Below, in pieces: positions 34,701 to 48,113 of a stretch of 64,000 nt of DNA; position 1 is the first letter of the stretch; the number at the start of each line of letters is the position of its first letter. The position numbers and the translations under genes were made by a program. The stretch covers positions 39,869,515-39,933,514 of the forward strand of contig CM055110.1 in NCBI GenBank assembly GCA_029204225.1, read 5' to 3'. The notes beneath the pieces were generated by a model, which was not told the DNA's origin, ran no database searches, and saw only the letters and a list, made by a program, of their open reading frames with translations. Source of the stretch: Diphasiastrum complanatum (taxonomy: Eukaryota > Streptophyta > Lycopodiopsida > Lycopodiales > Lycopodiaceae).

Positions 34701-35782
34701 AAAGGTTGAAATCAAGCAATGATGAGATCTTGTGGGATGTTAATCATGTGTTTGAGAGGGAGTATCTTCAGAGGTTCAGATCTGAAGATGTTTATAAATG
34801 CAAAGTCCTTGATGTTTTATTGGAAGTTCAAGATGTTGATCTTGAATTGCTTCATCAACACCAAGAGGCAAGTAGCAATTGGAAGCTAGTCAAAAGCATG
34901 AAAGGGGAGCCACATGGGCAAAGCATCTTGGATCTGTTTTTACAGGTCCTTGAAGGTTCAAGTAAGGTTCTTGGAGCAGCAAGGAAGTGTCCTTTTACTC
35001 TACCTTACTTGTTTAATCTCATGTATGAACATTGTCATGTCAATGTGTTGGAATTGTCAAAATTCAATGAAACTAGTTCCACAGTTTTGCATCTTTTGGA
35101 TCTTGGAAATGGAATAGTTATCATTGCTGGTTTTTATGATCAAGTACATGCATTCATTCAAATCTCAAAAGATATGGAAGTGGTCAATATGTTTACTTTT
35201 GAGCAAAGTTCAAGATCTAGCATCCTAGTGTTGGCAAATTGGCAAATTGTTGACAATGTAGGATCAAGCGTTATATGCAAATCTTGTGGAGATACTTCAA
35301 GTATTTCAAGTTCAGGTTTTGCTCATTCAAATGGAACAGAGAACACATCATTTTGGCATTCATTCACTCAAGGGCTTTCGTGGATTGGAGATCTACAAAG
35401 GCAAGGTGGTGATGGAGGTTCATTCATGGAGATACATGGTGCATTCACTATGGGCATAGTGGAATGTGGACGAGGCATGCAAACACCTGTTGGTTACTTT
35501 CACTTACAACTTGTTTGCTGCTGTTTTACAGAGAACTCAAAGGTGGATACATGGAGGAATCCTTTCATTGTTATTCTATGTTCTTTTACATGTATCTTGT
35601 TCACCATTCTATGTAAAATTGATGTAAGAAATAGTGAAGCATCCTATATGGGCACTATTATCTATATCAATTATGTTGTACTTCATATTGTACATATTAG
35701 AACACTTGAAAAGAGATCTATCATCATGATGGAGATCATTCTTAGGTTGGAGCAAAGTAGTGTTGTAAAACTAGCAAGTTAA
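31754..35782 (+). pseudogene. Copia-2 Gag-Pol frame with in-frame TAG and abnormal C-terminus
   Basis: One frame of 1343 codons runs from ATG 31754, interrupted by a single TAG at 33548-33550, just before integrase NGVAERKN (where Gln is usual). Present: Gag with NYSTWKVRMES, CCHC CFYCGIKGHFANEC near residue 249, protease DSGASSHM near 309, integrase VWHKRLGHPN near 441 and DNGGEY near 568, and the RT front half to QMDVTNAFLNG near 903. After MEQ (about residue 920) it diverges: the RT active site reads YDGD instead of YVDD (near 971), no SLYGLKQAP motif and no RNase H are found. The frame stays open for about 370 more codons of unrecognised sequence up to the purine tract. The element could not make its own active RT and would depend on another. 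Confidence 0.85.
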
Positions 35783-35795
35783 GTTGAAGAGGGAG

Positions 35796-36449
35796 TGTGA
35801 AAATTGTCAACATTTCCTAGCTAGTTTGAGGCCTAAATTGGCAATTTTTGTACATAGTTTTGGATCTAACCTTTCACACGTGTGAAAGAGACCTAGATAC
35901 TTTTATTCTAGTATATATTTCATGTTGAAGAAGTCTCAAACTTCGGGACCTTCTAAATGACTTTAAAATCATGTTATTTGGACATATAGGCCAAAATTGG
36001 CTATTTTAGGTTACTGGTGTCCTAAAATTGGGTCCTAAGTTCTAGAGAGAGGAGAGAGAGTCATCTCTCTCACCTATATTAAGATGAAATTCGTGGAGAA
36101 CAGGTTGGAGAAACCTTTTGTATGCTTCATTGAGATCAATAGATCATTGTCATTGTTTCTTCCTCCATTGAGAGCATTGTTGTGTGTATTGTCTTCAAGC
36201 TATTGTGTATGATCTTAGGTGCTTTCCAAAAGTGGTAGGCTGATGTATTATGGACTGTATAATGCTATTTTGGGCCGCACTTGATGTTTATGGAAGTTTC
36301 CATTTGTGGTAAATGCTTTTTGATCAAGTTCTTTGCATTCTAGGTAGCATAGAATGTGTTGCCAATTCCTAGCTTATGTAGTTTGGAGTGCAAGCATTCA
36401 AGCCAATGATCTTGGAGTTTAGATCCACTTAGGATCTGTATTTTTCACA
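35796..36449 (+). repeat. Copia-2 3' LTR
   Basis: It is the same length as the 5' LTR with a few substitutions (for example near 35961, 36081 and 36276). The 16-bp CACACGTGTG palindrome is repeated at 35872-35887. Confidence 0.95.
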
Positions 36450-36454
36450 TGATG

Positions 36455-36666
36455 TAGTTGTACTAAATTAAGATCAGAAAAAATATAGATAGCATAGAAC
36501 AAAAATACATGTATAGACTTCATAGAAAAATATACATTGATATATCAAATGCTACTCCAGTTTATGAATTTGGGAGCACAAAATACATGTACAGATGCCC
36601 AACTTGGGCTTTCATTTATTGAATGAAAGAGTGTATACACAGATTTTTACTAAAGTTTATTTGAAA
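36455..36666. other. DNA element sequence between Copia-2 and the last gene
   Basis: This is the intergenic remainder between the convergent H3-Ulp1 and three-exon genes. It is AT-rich and holds their presumed 3' ends; no clear polyadenylation signal can be singled out. Confidence 0.5.
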
Positions 36667-38036
36667 CTATTGTTCTCCCATAATGGTGATTGTTGTAGGT
36701 AGATCTTTGCAGCACGTTATCAGCTCCTGTCTTTTTCGCATCTGTGACATGGCAAATATTAGTGAATGTGCAATTGTAAATGATGACATTTTCTATTATT
36801 TTGTTCTATTTTGAAATGGCAATAAACATAAAGTACTTACGAGTCTTCCGTTGATGATAAATCTGAAATATGTTGGTAGATTGGTTTGTAATAGCATGAG
36901 CTCTGTTCTGATAAAATCAAGCTTCCAGTGCTCTTCCACCTCAACCATAGTCAAATATTCCTCATTGTAGATAATGCTTATCTCCATTCAGTTTGTGTGA
37001 CCATTTAGTTCAAAGTCTTGATCCAGTGGTAGCCATGTACCTTCAATTTTCTTGTATCTCTAGTAGCTAAATGTGAGACCGAGCATTTGCTTTTCGATAT
37101 GATAATGAAAGATCATTGAGGACTTTTTAATCCTGCATTCTATGTCATTATTTGTTTTACTATCCCAGCCTTGATCCATGAGATCTGACAAAGTCTCATC
37201 TGATAAATCCTTGCAAACAAATAAAGTTGGTGTCCTACGAACACTAGCACTCGAGAAAAAATCATAAAATGTATGCAATGAGATAAACCAACTTAGGTGA
37301 ATAATTTTGGAGCCTGTGCTTATCTTCATAGCATTTTTAATATCAATGAGTAGCTTGCATCTCAAGGATTCAGAAACAATGCTGTCAGGAGTAGGCCACT
37401 CATCACTTTGAAAACTAGGCAACGGAATTGCTTCCAGCTTGCCAAAACCTCCATCTGTTTGTGGCGTATATAAAGATTCATAAAAATAGATACCACAATC
37501 TGCAAGTTCCTTTGGACTTCCATTGTATTGTAGCTTTCCAACATCAGAGTGAATCACTTATAATATTCCTACAAGTGATTGTGCGGGCTCCCATTCACTT
37601 ATGCATGATGGATATAAATCTGAAAGAAAAAAACAATGTTGAAACATTTAAATCATAATCTGAAGAGCGTCAATAAAGAAAATCACCTATGATTGCTGTA
37701 GAGTGCATATGTTTTGATATACTTACAATTACATTTTTTATGATCATGAGGATTGATATCATGTACTTTGATTTCTGAATGCATATATACATGTTGCACT
37801 AAGACTTCTGATATCGATTGACCTCCTGGGGTAGTCTTAAACTCCAAAATTTTTGCTTTCCTATAAGATTTGTAAGTCATTTTTGCTCTTTTCTTTTGTC
37901 AAAAATTGCCCTTTGATGATGGATGTAGCAATACCCATGAGTTCTTCGTATATTTTGTTGGCTTCCAGTTATCAGCTTCATCTTTCTCATTGTAAAGAAT
38001 CACAGAATCAATTGTAGATTTGGGTCTCCTCGCCAT
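36667..38036 (-). pseudogene. Unrecognised three-exon gene of the DNA element
   Basis: Exons on the minus strand are 38036-37727, 37619-36841 and 36741-36667, with GTAAGT donors and CAG acceptors. Their lengths (310+779+75) total 1164, exactly 388 codons, ending GEQ-stop. It starts MARRPKSTIDSVILYNEKDE, a basic N-terminus. Recognisable patches are CNCYLYPSC (cysteines across the first splice), PLPSFQSDEWPTP and LVQHVYMHSEIKVHDINP; I know no family for it. Four internal stops occur: TGA 37899-37901, TAA 37558-37560, TAG 37060-37062 and TGA 36988-36990, each one transition from Trp, Arg or Gln codons. It reads toward the H3-Ulp1 gene and starts about 430 bp from the right TIR. The multiple-of-three exon sum strongly supports a real former gene. 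Confidence 0.7.
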
Positions 38037-38468
38037 TGCTATTTTCAAAGCTTGGGCGCCAAAAATCTCTCTGATATGTTACTTGATTTTAATTTTTCTT
38101 ATCACATTTAATCTAATGTGAATGCCAACATAGTCACAGTTACTGCGTATACCATATTTTATGTAACTGTACATACTATATTTCTATAACTGTAACTAGT
38201 ATAGTTAGAAAATTTCATTATACTAACCAGCATAGTAAAGTAAATTTAACTTGAGATATTGACGTCGGGCAGATTAGCACGTGTCGGGCAGGACAAAGAA
38301 GCCAATGGGATACGTCCATGCTGCCCGGACACAAATTTCAAAGTTTTCTATATTGCATTTTTATTTTTTAGTTAATTTGAACTACGTTACGTAGATTTCA
38401 AATCTGTGCATTTTGATTGGGCATGGTGACGGTCGAAACCAAAGAAAAATAAATAAAAGTATCTTTAC
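38037..38468. promoter_or_regulatory. Right subterminal region of the DNA element
   Basis: This region upstream of the three-exon gene should hold its promoter. Between 38150 and 38240 there are four near-repeats of a 'TATAGT..GTAACTGTA' type, and around 38266-38330 'GTCGGGCAG' occurs twice with a related GCCCGGACA. A short inverted repeat CACATTTAATCTAATGTG is at about 38104-38121. Confidence 0.45.
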
Positions 38469-38504
38469 AAAGGGTCTTTTTGATATTGAGAACTCCTCTA
38501 ATGT
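38469..38504 (-). repeat. Right terminal inverted repeat
   Basis: This is the inverted partner of 22943-22978 (34 of 36 bases). Block B sequence (TAGATTCTTAGAAAATG) follows directly, not the LARD sequence found on the left side. Confidence 0.85.
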
Positions 38505-39533
38505 CACTAGATTCTTAGAAAATGTTATAATTTTGACTACGAAACATATAGGCTCCATCCCTTGATGCCCTATGGATGAAGAATCTCCTAATAGTGCGTA
38601 CATTATGAAGGAAATACTTGTGCTAGAGCTTATATGCTTATGCATAGCAAAACAAAAGTAAGGGTAGTTATGTTCTATATATCCCACTAAAGATCAAGAA
38701 TATCATGTCTAAGGATGCAAACTGGATGGTTGAATAAGAAGTGTTTCAAGACTTCCTACACATTTTGAGTGTTTCTATGAAACATGTTTGTTGAGGCCAA
38801 TGCTTTTGTGTCAAAGAGCGTCTTATCCAATTAGGGGATTCCTTCTAAAACCAAGCCGATATAATTTGAAATTATGAACCTCAAGTTTTTAAAAATGCAA
38901 CAAATCTTACACGGCATAAGCAATCTAATATATTTGTGGACATATTTCTTGTCTTTTCACAATATAATAGATGATTTGAAAGAACTTGAGTTCAATAAAA
39001 CTTATGAAAGAAGACCCCTTTGTATGAGAATAGTTGGTGTGATTAGTTATAATGAAAATGTTTGTTTTTAGTAATATTGTAAGTGCTTCATGAATGTTGT
39101 GCTCTAATAAGTGGAAATTTGATGTTGAAGAATTTTTGTTATCTATAAAAATGTAGAGTTTGCATATAAGCAGTCACATGATAGTCTAGAACGTCTTCTA
39201 TACATTCATGATTTGGTAGGATCATATGGGCTACGATTTGTGTGTGTGTGTGTGTGTGTTTGTGTTTTGGGGGTTTCATTGTCTAAAAGCCTTGGATCTA
39301 CAATCCATGTGCATTCTTGTTTCCTTTGTGACAAAGTTAGCATACATAAAAACAAGTTATTCTCTTGAAACCTTTGTATACTAGCAAAAATTGCATGTCA
39401 TATATACACATGATCAGCCAAGTCAAAAGTAGCTAAAGCAAGTTGGTCATTCCTTCCCAAGCCAAGGCTGCTAGTTGTCATTGTGGATCGACGTCGTCAT
39501 TCCCTCCTTCTTCATAGTTATGCATGGCAAAGG
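38505..39533. repeat. Block B (copy 2)
   Basis: This non-coding copy of the sequence at 2890-3768 contains a TG run near 39240-39258 that is longer than in copy 1. No gene is visible. Confidence 0.7.
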
Positions 39534-40484
39534 CTAATGAAAGACCTCCCATGGCTCTCTTGCTTGATGTTGGTGCTTTTTGGGATCCACTGGAGGTGGT
39601 TGCCATTCGTTTTTCACTTCGTAAAACCCACAACCACAACCCATAATCTCACATATAATACTCTCCAATGTGGCACTCTTTACTCTTCTATTGAGGCTCT
39701 CAAATATAGCTCTTCGCCTTGGTAGCTCTGAAGTCCATGAGTAACTACAAATTAAGCCATAGGCAGGGTACAGTTCATCACGATTAATGTGATAGTGTAA
39801 GCACATATCATATCCAACAAAATGGTGATGGGTTGAGGTGAATCTCTTATAATTAGAAAACCAAAGGCTGCTCATGTGTTCTACTTCTCTCCAAGGAGGA
39901 ACACCCATGCCTATTTTGTGAAAGGATATTGCAGCAGCTTGACACATGCATTGTATAAAACCTGACAACTCATGTCCAAAACCCACAAAGGGTGAAGGTA
40001 ATTGTTGCAACAAATGTGTGTACTCCTCACTTGCACGTGCAATTTCAAAATGATCCCGAAACTCTGTGTCCACGATCAACCTCTTTGTCACCCATGAGTT
40101 GTTTTTTTGTAATTGATGAAAAGCAACATCAATGTATTCGTAGGTGTGTTCTGTAGTTTTGACAACAAGATAGACCAAGACTTGGTTCAATTTTTCAAGA
40201 AACTCACAAGATTGAATACTAAGCTATGTGCAATCAAACTCACGAGACAGAAATGAGATGAGATGAAAGTGACCTTTCATATTGAAGCCCCTCCATTTTG
40301 ATCTGCAAATGCCAACATCATAGCCCGCAATACATAGCACTCTCACGATGGCTAACTTCCTATCTGCAACAGAACATTGTATATGGGCACTTCTAAACAG
40401 GTAGGGCTCTAAATCCATCACAAATGCCACTGTTTCGAGGACATCGGCAATCATATCATGCTCTGAGTAGGCTAACTATTGGGC
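39534..40484 (-). pseudogene. PDDEXK_6/DUF506 pseudogene (copy 2)
   Basis: The minus strand has the upstream motif GYDVGICRSKWRG (frame 40454-40224) and the core frame 40190-39534 with RLIVDTEFRDHFEIARASEE and GMGVPPWR. The same in-frame stop (TAG, 40224-40226) separates the parts as in copy 1. The 3' end is shifted out of frame near 39580, so the GGNDDVDPQ tail is lost. The N-terminal sequence ETVAFVMDLEP is present, but the start seen in copy 3 is disrupted here. Confidence 0.75.
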
Positions 40485-42894
<2,410 letters not shown>

Positions 42895-43160
42895 AGTTGG
42901 AATCTCAACGAAGGTTTCTAAGACCATATGATCAAAAAGTGATTTTCTAAGTCATTTTCCATCAAAAACTATGTTTTGAAAATTCTTTCCTTTCTCTTTA
43001 TCCATTCTGATTACTTTTCTGACTTTTGATCATCATTCTTCATTTTCTTTTTCTGTTTTTGTCTTTTTCTAAAGAAAAAAAAAATCACTCAAGTAATAAA
43101 AAACAAGAAAATTGTAAAACAATCAAAATAAAAATGACAAGGTATTGGATCACTTTGGTT
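42895..43160 (-). repeat. Gypsy downstream sequence (copy 2)
   Basis: It matches 6515-6795, ending with the codons just beyond the integrase stop. It joins the truncated LARD LTR at 43161 without the integrase, so a deletion or recombination removed the gene. Confidence 0.6.
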
Positions 43161-43504
43161 ACAAACTGCATGAAAAGGCAGGTGTCCTAAAATTGGCCTA
43201 CCACCTGTCAAACTAAGGTCACCCAATATGGCCAAATTTGACCGACAAACTTGGGACATGCCCCCAAGTATAGCATACACTGTATATAACTCTGTACAAG
43301 CTAATGTTTCCTATGTGTGGCTACTCGGCTAACCCAAGTAGCCGGCTACGGGATCAGCGCCCGACTAATGTGACAATAGTGGGTCACGTCCTGAACAACC
43401 AAAAAACTGTAAATCCTAATTCACTGAAGATATGTATAATTAATTACAATACTACATTTCGATCTTACAATAAAAACATATCAGATCAAATCTGATTCTT
43501 AACA
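43161..43504 (-). repeat. LARD 3' LTR, truncated (copy d)
   Basis: The last 344 bp of the LTR on the right are kept (TGTTAAGAATC start on the minus strand at 43504), followed by the polypurine tract. The left 138 bp are missing. Confidence 0.8.
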
Positions 43505-46500
43505 CTCTCCCTTAAGCTCAAATGCAGTATGAGTAAAGAAATATATTGCAATAGTGTCTAGAGTGTCCAAAAGATGTTATGCATATCTCTGCTACCCTGT
43601 ACTTGACTGACACTCAAGCACACCATCAAACCACCAGATTTGGCGCACAAAGTATCATGCAAACACAATGCTCATACAGAGAGTCCCACTGCCACCATGA
43701 GACTTACATCTTCCATCTAGCTAGGCTGACATCCTATTAGGCACTTACAAGCACAAGCTTGTAAAACTAACATAAATGAGTGACTGATGCTCAATCTGAG
43801 AAAATCTTACTGCCACCATAAGACTATACCCTCACCGGATAAACAACGAGTAGATATAACGACAAGTCAATGAGCATAAAATGACTACTTTGTTTCACTA
43901 TAGCAAATGCACAACCACATATGACTGCGAATCAGATTTAGACCTCTTGTGAAAAGGTAACATGCAAGCCCACACACACTTATGCAAACTAACACGAATG
44001 ATAAAGCATCAAATACATGACCAAGGCCTGCCCATAAGTGGTATCCTACCGTACTAGTACATGTGCCACCTATAGATCTGTTGCTACACCACTAGTCTCC
44101 AAATTAGGTCTCCAACCATGGCCCACACCTGTAGCCAAGATGTCCTCACGTCCAAGCATATCACATAGATAATCAAAGATCAACCATCTCGAACCAATGA
44201 GCACTTCAAGCCTCAATGGTCCAATAGGATTAAGAGGTGGCAAAGTGTGGTCCAGTCATAGTTAAGCATAGTGGTAGCTCATGGATCTACTAGTATCATT
44301 GTACTCCTCATTTTGGATCTAATTGATTTTGAGATTGAGTGGATTTTGAGTGTAACTGATTTTCTAGATTTCTCTCTCTACCCGAGAGCTCATGATGGTT
44401 TTTCTCTCTCTACCCGAGGAGAGAAGCTTGTTTTTACTTAGAATAATTTATAAATACTTTCCACACGTGTGAGTGAGAGTTGGAAGTGATTCAATGCATG
44501 TAGTAGTGTGTTTTTGCCATAGATTCAAAGATAGATCTTGAATCTCAATCTAGTCTTGATCTTGGTGCATCTACACACCTTAGGAGATCACAAGTACATG
44601 TGGACAGTCCACACATGTGAAATCAACACCTGATGAATCTCCCAAACAATGCTATGCTCCAAACCGCTTTGCCTTGACATCCTATCCAATAAGCCTTGAA
44701 AGTCGATCCCCATCCATTCCCCATGCTCCAAGCACAAGAGTCTACCAAGGACTCAATGAATGAATGTACACAAATGATGATTTGCCTCTCCTACACCTCA
44801 TGCAAGCTCAACTTCCCATGCTTGACATTGCCAACTTTGATTTGACCTGTATATAGGCCTCCCACCAAGGAGTCTATCTCACTAACATTGTATCCATCAT
44901 AGCATCCAAGCCAAATCAAATGCAAACTAGATCCACTATTGTGATGAATAACTCACCCATGATCCATAGCATATCAGGTAGGATAGCTCCAGAACCTTGT
45001 ACCCTATACTATCTGATCACAAAATATCCATTACCTGCTGATAACTGCCCAAGAATCTGTCCACGTATAGTGCAACTAGACTCCAATTGGATCTAACCAA
45101 AAGCTGCATCATGCTTACCAAATACTGATGGATCGAAACAATATGTGATGCCAACCTGGAGATCGCTGTGCTTATAACCATGCAACTCACTTGATCACTC
45201 ACCAAAGTATCAGTTGTCTCTCCTTGAGCAATCATCTCACAACGAAGGGTATGCTGGATCCACATCACTCCATAATGAACTTCATGCTCTCAAGATATGT
45301 ACCACCACTAGGTACACTCCATGCCACCTACCTCCAAGTAGGCTTGACCTGTCCCTAGGTCACCACATGATGCATTAGCTGAAGAACATCGTCCATACAT
45401 CAGATGACATATCATACCTGAGCAATTGTAGCATCTCCCTGATTGTCACCCCAATGGACTCGTCATCCACATACTATGACCACCTAATGTCTTCGATCCT
45501 GGTCACCATCATGCTAGACAAGCCGAATTCCAAAGCATCATCTACTCCACCTGGCTCCTAGCATCTGCTTGCTCTCCCTGGGTATGTGCCACCCGACACC
45601 ATGCCAATGCAAGCATGTCCCTGAGTCGTCGCTCATCGGATCCTAAGACCACTGTCTCCCTGATAGTACTGAGGTATATGACTTTGAGTGACTTCCTCTA
45701 GGCTTATCCCTGATCTCACCAACTGAGAATCTGCACGATGGAAATTCCAACACCTGTGCCAAGCCTAGACTCCTTCAAATACAACCAAATGCATCAAAGC
45801 TATAAGTAGCTTATCCATGCCCGTGATGGTAGATGCCTCCCCATCGATTCCAATGCCAATGACTGGCCCACTGCTGTAATGCCAACCTGTACTCCCAAAT
45901 GAGCACATCATGAACTCCTCGCCATCAGTGTCCCCTCTAGTAGATTGTTAGCAAAACACCCACCATGGTGCTTGCCTTCTGATCACACCCCATGCAATCT
46001 CCATCATCTCTCCAACCTAGATCTGGCTCTCAAAGCTTCACGCTTTGTCCATTTGTGTTTGTAGTGTTATGATTCCATGATGAATTCCACTTGTAAGTCA
46101 TGTCCATGCCAAAGACTCAAGTCCAATATGAAATAGCTGCCCCCCGATGATCACCCCATGTCATCCTGCAGTGCTATCTCTACCAAGTATCCCAATGCCA
46201 ATCCTGATCACAAAGATCTGAGCATCTACACTATAGTGTCCACCTGTATTCTCCCAAGCTAGCTCCAAGCTTCTCTTGTGAATGGTTCCAAACCACTCCC
46301 TGAGAATACACTGAGATGTGAAATCCAAAGCCACCATCAAGTCCCTCACATAACTGTGCATGCCAATATCCCTCCAAGTGAACCTGTGAGATCTTCCATG
46401 GCCCAAACCAAATGATCTGCACTCTATTATCACTGGAAGCTACATCCCTGATGCACTCATGATATGACAAATTGACTTGACTTACCCATAATAGGTAATT

Positions 46501-47426
46501 GAAGTTTATCTCCCGATGACAAACCTGATACACTGCTCCACAACTACTTTGACTTGATCAAAATTGACTTATTGACTGCAAAAACACAAAATCATCACAG
46601 TCACCACTTACCAAGAGTCTCCAAAGTGTGATTACTGATCCGTTCTTCAACCTCTGCATGTCCCACACACAACTTATCCAATGCAAGTCCGCTATCTTGC
46701 CCAATGGCTTCCAACTGGTGCCACCTCGCACTTCCATCACCTGTGACCGCCAAAATGTGTGTACCTCCAAGCTAGCCCATATTTCCCTCTGAAAGAGATA
46801 TTTCTTAGTCGCAGATGCATGTGTCAATGCAGCTATCACATGACTTGACAATGCCACTACCGATCATGCATGTGAGAGCGTTCTCCCAAAATGCCACTTG
46901 ACGTTGGTTGGTTCAGACCCCAATAGTTGAACCTGATCACATGAAGTATTCACCTATAACTGGCATACCGTGCCTACCTCTCACCTATGATTGCTTGCCC
47001 TCTCAAAATTGTTGCCAATGATGAGTAGTCACGCCGCCAAACTACACTTCCGTCACCAAAACTAGATTTCGCCACACAATTTCGCTACCATTCACTCCCA
47101 TATTGCATTTACAGCTTCCAAACACCCTGTTACCCTATCATAAGTAAGCAATAATGATTAGGAAGTGATAATGCCTCATTGTACTGCCATGTACTAGGTT
47201 TCACCAGCCAAGAATTGCCCCAAATTTGGCCCTACGGTACCCAAATGGTGAATGTAGCCCATCACTAGATCACTCGCACTCCACTTGATAGAATGGTAAT
47301 GAAAACATCCCAAGACACCTTTCTCCCTACTCTATGACGTCGCTCTATCCGCTGGCTCTGAGAAACCAGTTTCAGGGGTCATTTTGGCCCAAGAATGGCC
47401 AAAAAAAGTGTCTTCTAGCCAAAGAT
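43505..47426 (-). mobile_element. LARD internal region (copy d), 5' end lost
   Basis: It matches the internal region of the element at 7963-12644, without its 5' LTR. There is a deletion near 43683 and an inserted LTR fragment at 44214-44628. At 47426 it switches to gypsy integrase sequence mid-element, so the junction is a recombination breakpoint. No coding is recognisable. Confidence 0.7.
44214..44628 (+). repeat. Partial Copia-1-type LTR
   Basis: This stretch matches the last ~415 bp of the Copia-1 LTR (CCAAT motif, CTCTCTACCCGAGAG, ending AATCAACA) with many differences. It lacks the first ~320 bp, and no internal copia sequence is attached. It lies within LARD sequence that resumes on both sides. 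Confidence 0.85.
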
Positions 47427-48113
47427 AGGTCCATTTCCTTCAACCCATTTTGTCATATAATCAGTTGCAACAATGATATATCTGGCCTAAGATCCTCTTG
47501 TCGTAGGATGAATAGGACCAACATAGTGGAGTCCCCATTTCTCGAACAGTGCTTGCGATAAAATTGGATGTAAAGGTACTTCATAATTCTGTCGAGTAGG
47601 ACAACATGCTCGTTGACAAACGTCGCATGACTGAATATAATCTTCTGTATCTTTGCGAAGTGTAGGCCACCAACATCCTGATTGTAAAAGTTTTCGAACA
47701 ATGATATTCGTTGAAACATGTCCTCCGCCCATGCCATCATGAGAAAGCATGATAAGTTCAGGTACTTCATGTGGCGAAACACATCTTTGTAAAATATCAT
47801 CCATTCCTCGGCGATACAATTGTCCAACAATCAATTGATAAGGTTTTGCCTTATGAGTTAATTGTCTCTTTTGTACTTTCAAGGAATCATTGGGTTGGCC
47901 AAGCATAAAATATTCAACAATATCTGTTGCCTACTCAAGTACTGCTTCAACACAAAATTATGCAGCGTCTAGTAGTTCATCATCCACTTCAGCATTAATA
48001 GGCGCTGATTCAATTCTTGAAACACGGTCGGCTAGATAATATTGTTTTCCTACTTGAACCACAACGCGAAAATCAAATTCGGTGTCCCTCTCAATTTTTT
48101 CTCAAAAAAAGGG
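47427..48113 (-). pseudogene. Ty3/gypsy pol fragment with intact H2C2 finger (copy 2)
   Basis: The minus-strand frame 47906-47487 (139 aa) reads QLYRRGMDDILQRC, the H2C2 finger HDGMGGGHVS ... SCDVCQRA, then HYVGPIHP, the start of the integrase core. Of the three fragments of this region in the window, this one keeps the finger in a single frame. The RNase H end (ADRVSRIESAP) lies upstream, interrupted by stops. Confidence 0.85.

Larger units (their letters stand above)
29928..36449 (+). mobile_element. Copia-2 retrotransposon with diverged RT and no RNase H
   Basis: LTRs of 654 bp (29928-30581, 35796-36449) carry a perfect target duplication TGATG (29923-29927, 36450-36454). The primer site TGGTATCAGAGC is at 30582; the purine tract GAAGAGGGAG ends at 35795. 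I saw about five differences between the LTRs, so it is somewhat older than Copia-1. It is inserted in the DNA element just after the H3-Ulp1 gene, so it postdates that element. Confidence 0.95.
22943..38504. mobile_element. DNA transposon with 36-bp TIRs carrying a histone H3-Ulp1 gene
   Basis: The ends are inverted repeats (22943-22978 and 38469-38504), matching 34 of 36 bases and starting ACATTAGAGGAGTTC. Removing Copia-2 and its target duplicate leaves about 9.0 kb. Inside are four genes in alternating orientation: transposase-like (+), acidic CxxC protein (-), H3-like/Ulp1 (+) and an unrecognised three-exon gene (-). The exact target duplication is unclear: CACTA occurs just outside both ends (22936-22940, 38505-38509), with two extra bases on the left. 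The left flank is LARD sequence and the right flank is block B, so the locus was rearranged after or during insertion. I cannot assign a superfamily. There is no DNA polymerase gene, which argues against a Polinton. Confidence 0.85.

Noticed and set aside
22943-38504. Polinton/Maverick or giant-virus-like element
   Set aside because: It encodes a Ulp1-like protease but no family-B DNA polymerase, capsid or packaging ATPase, and the TIRs are short.
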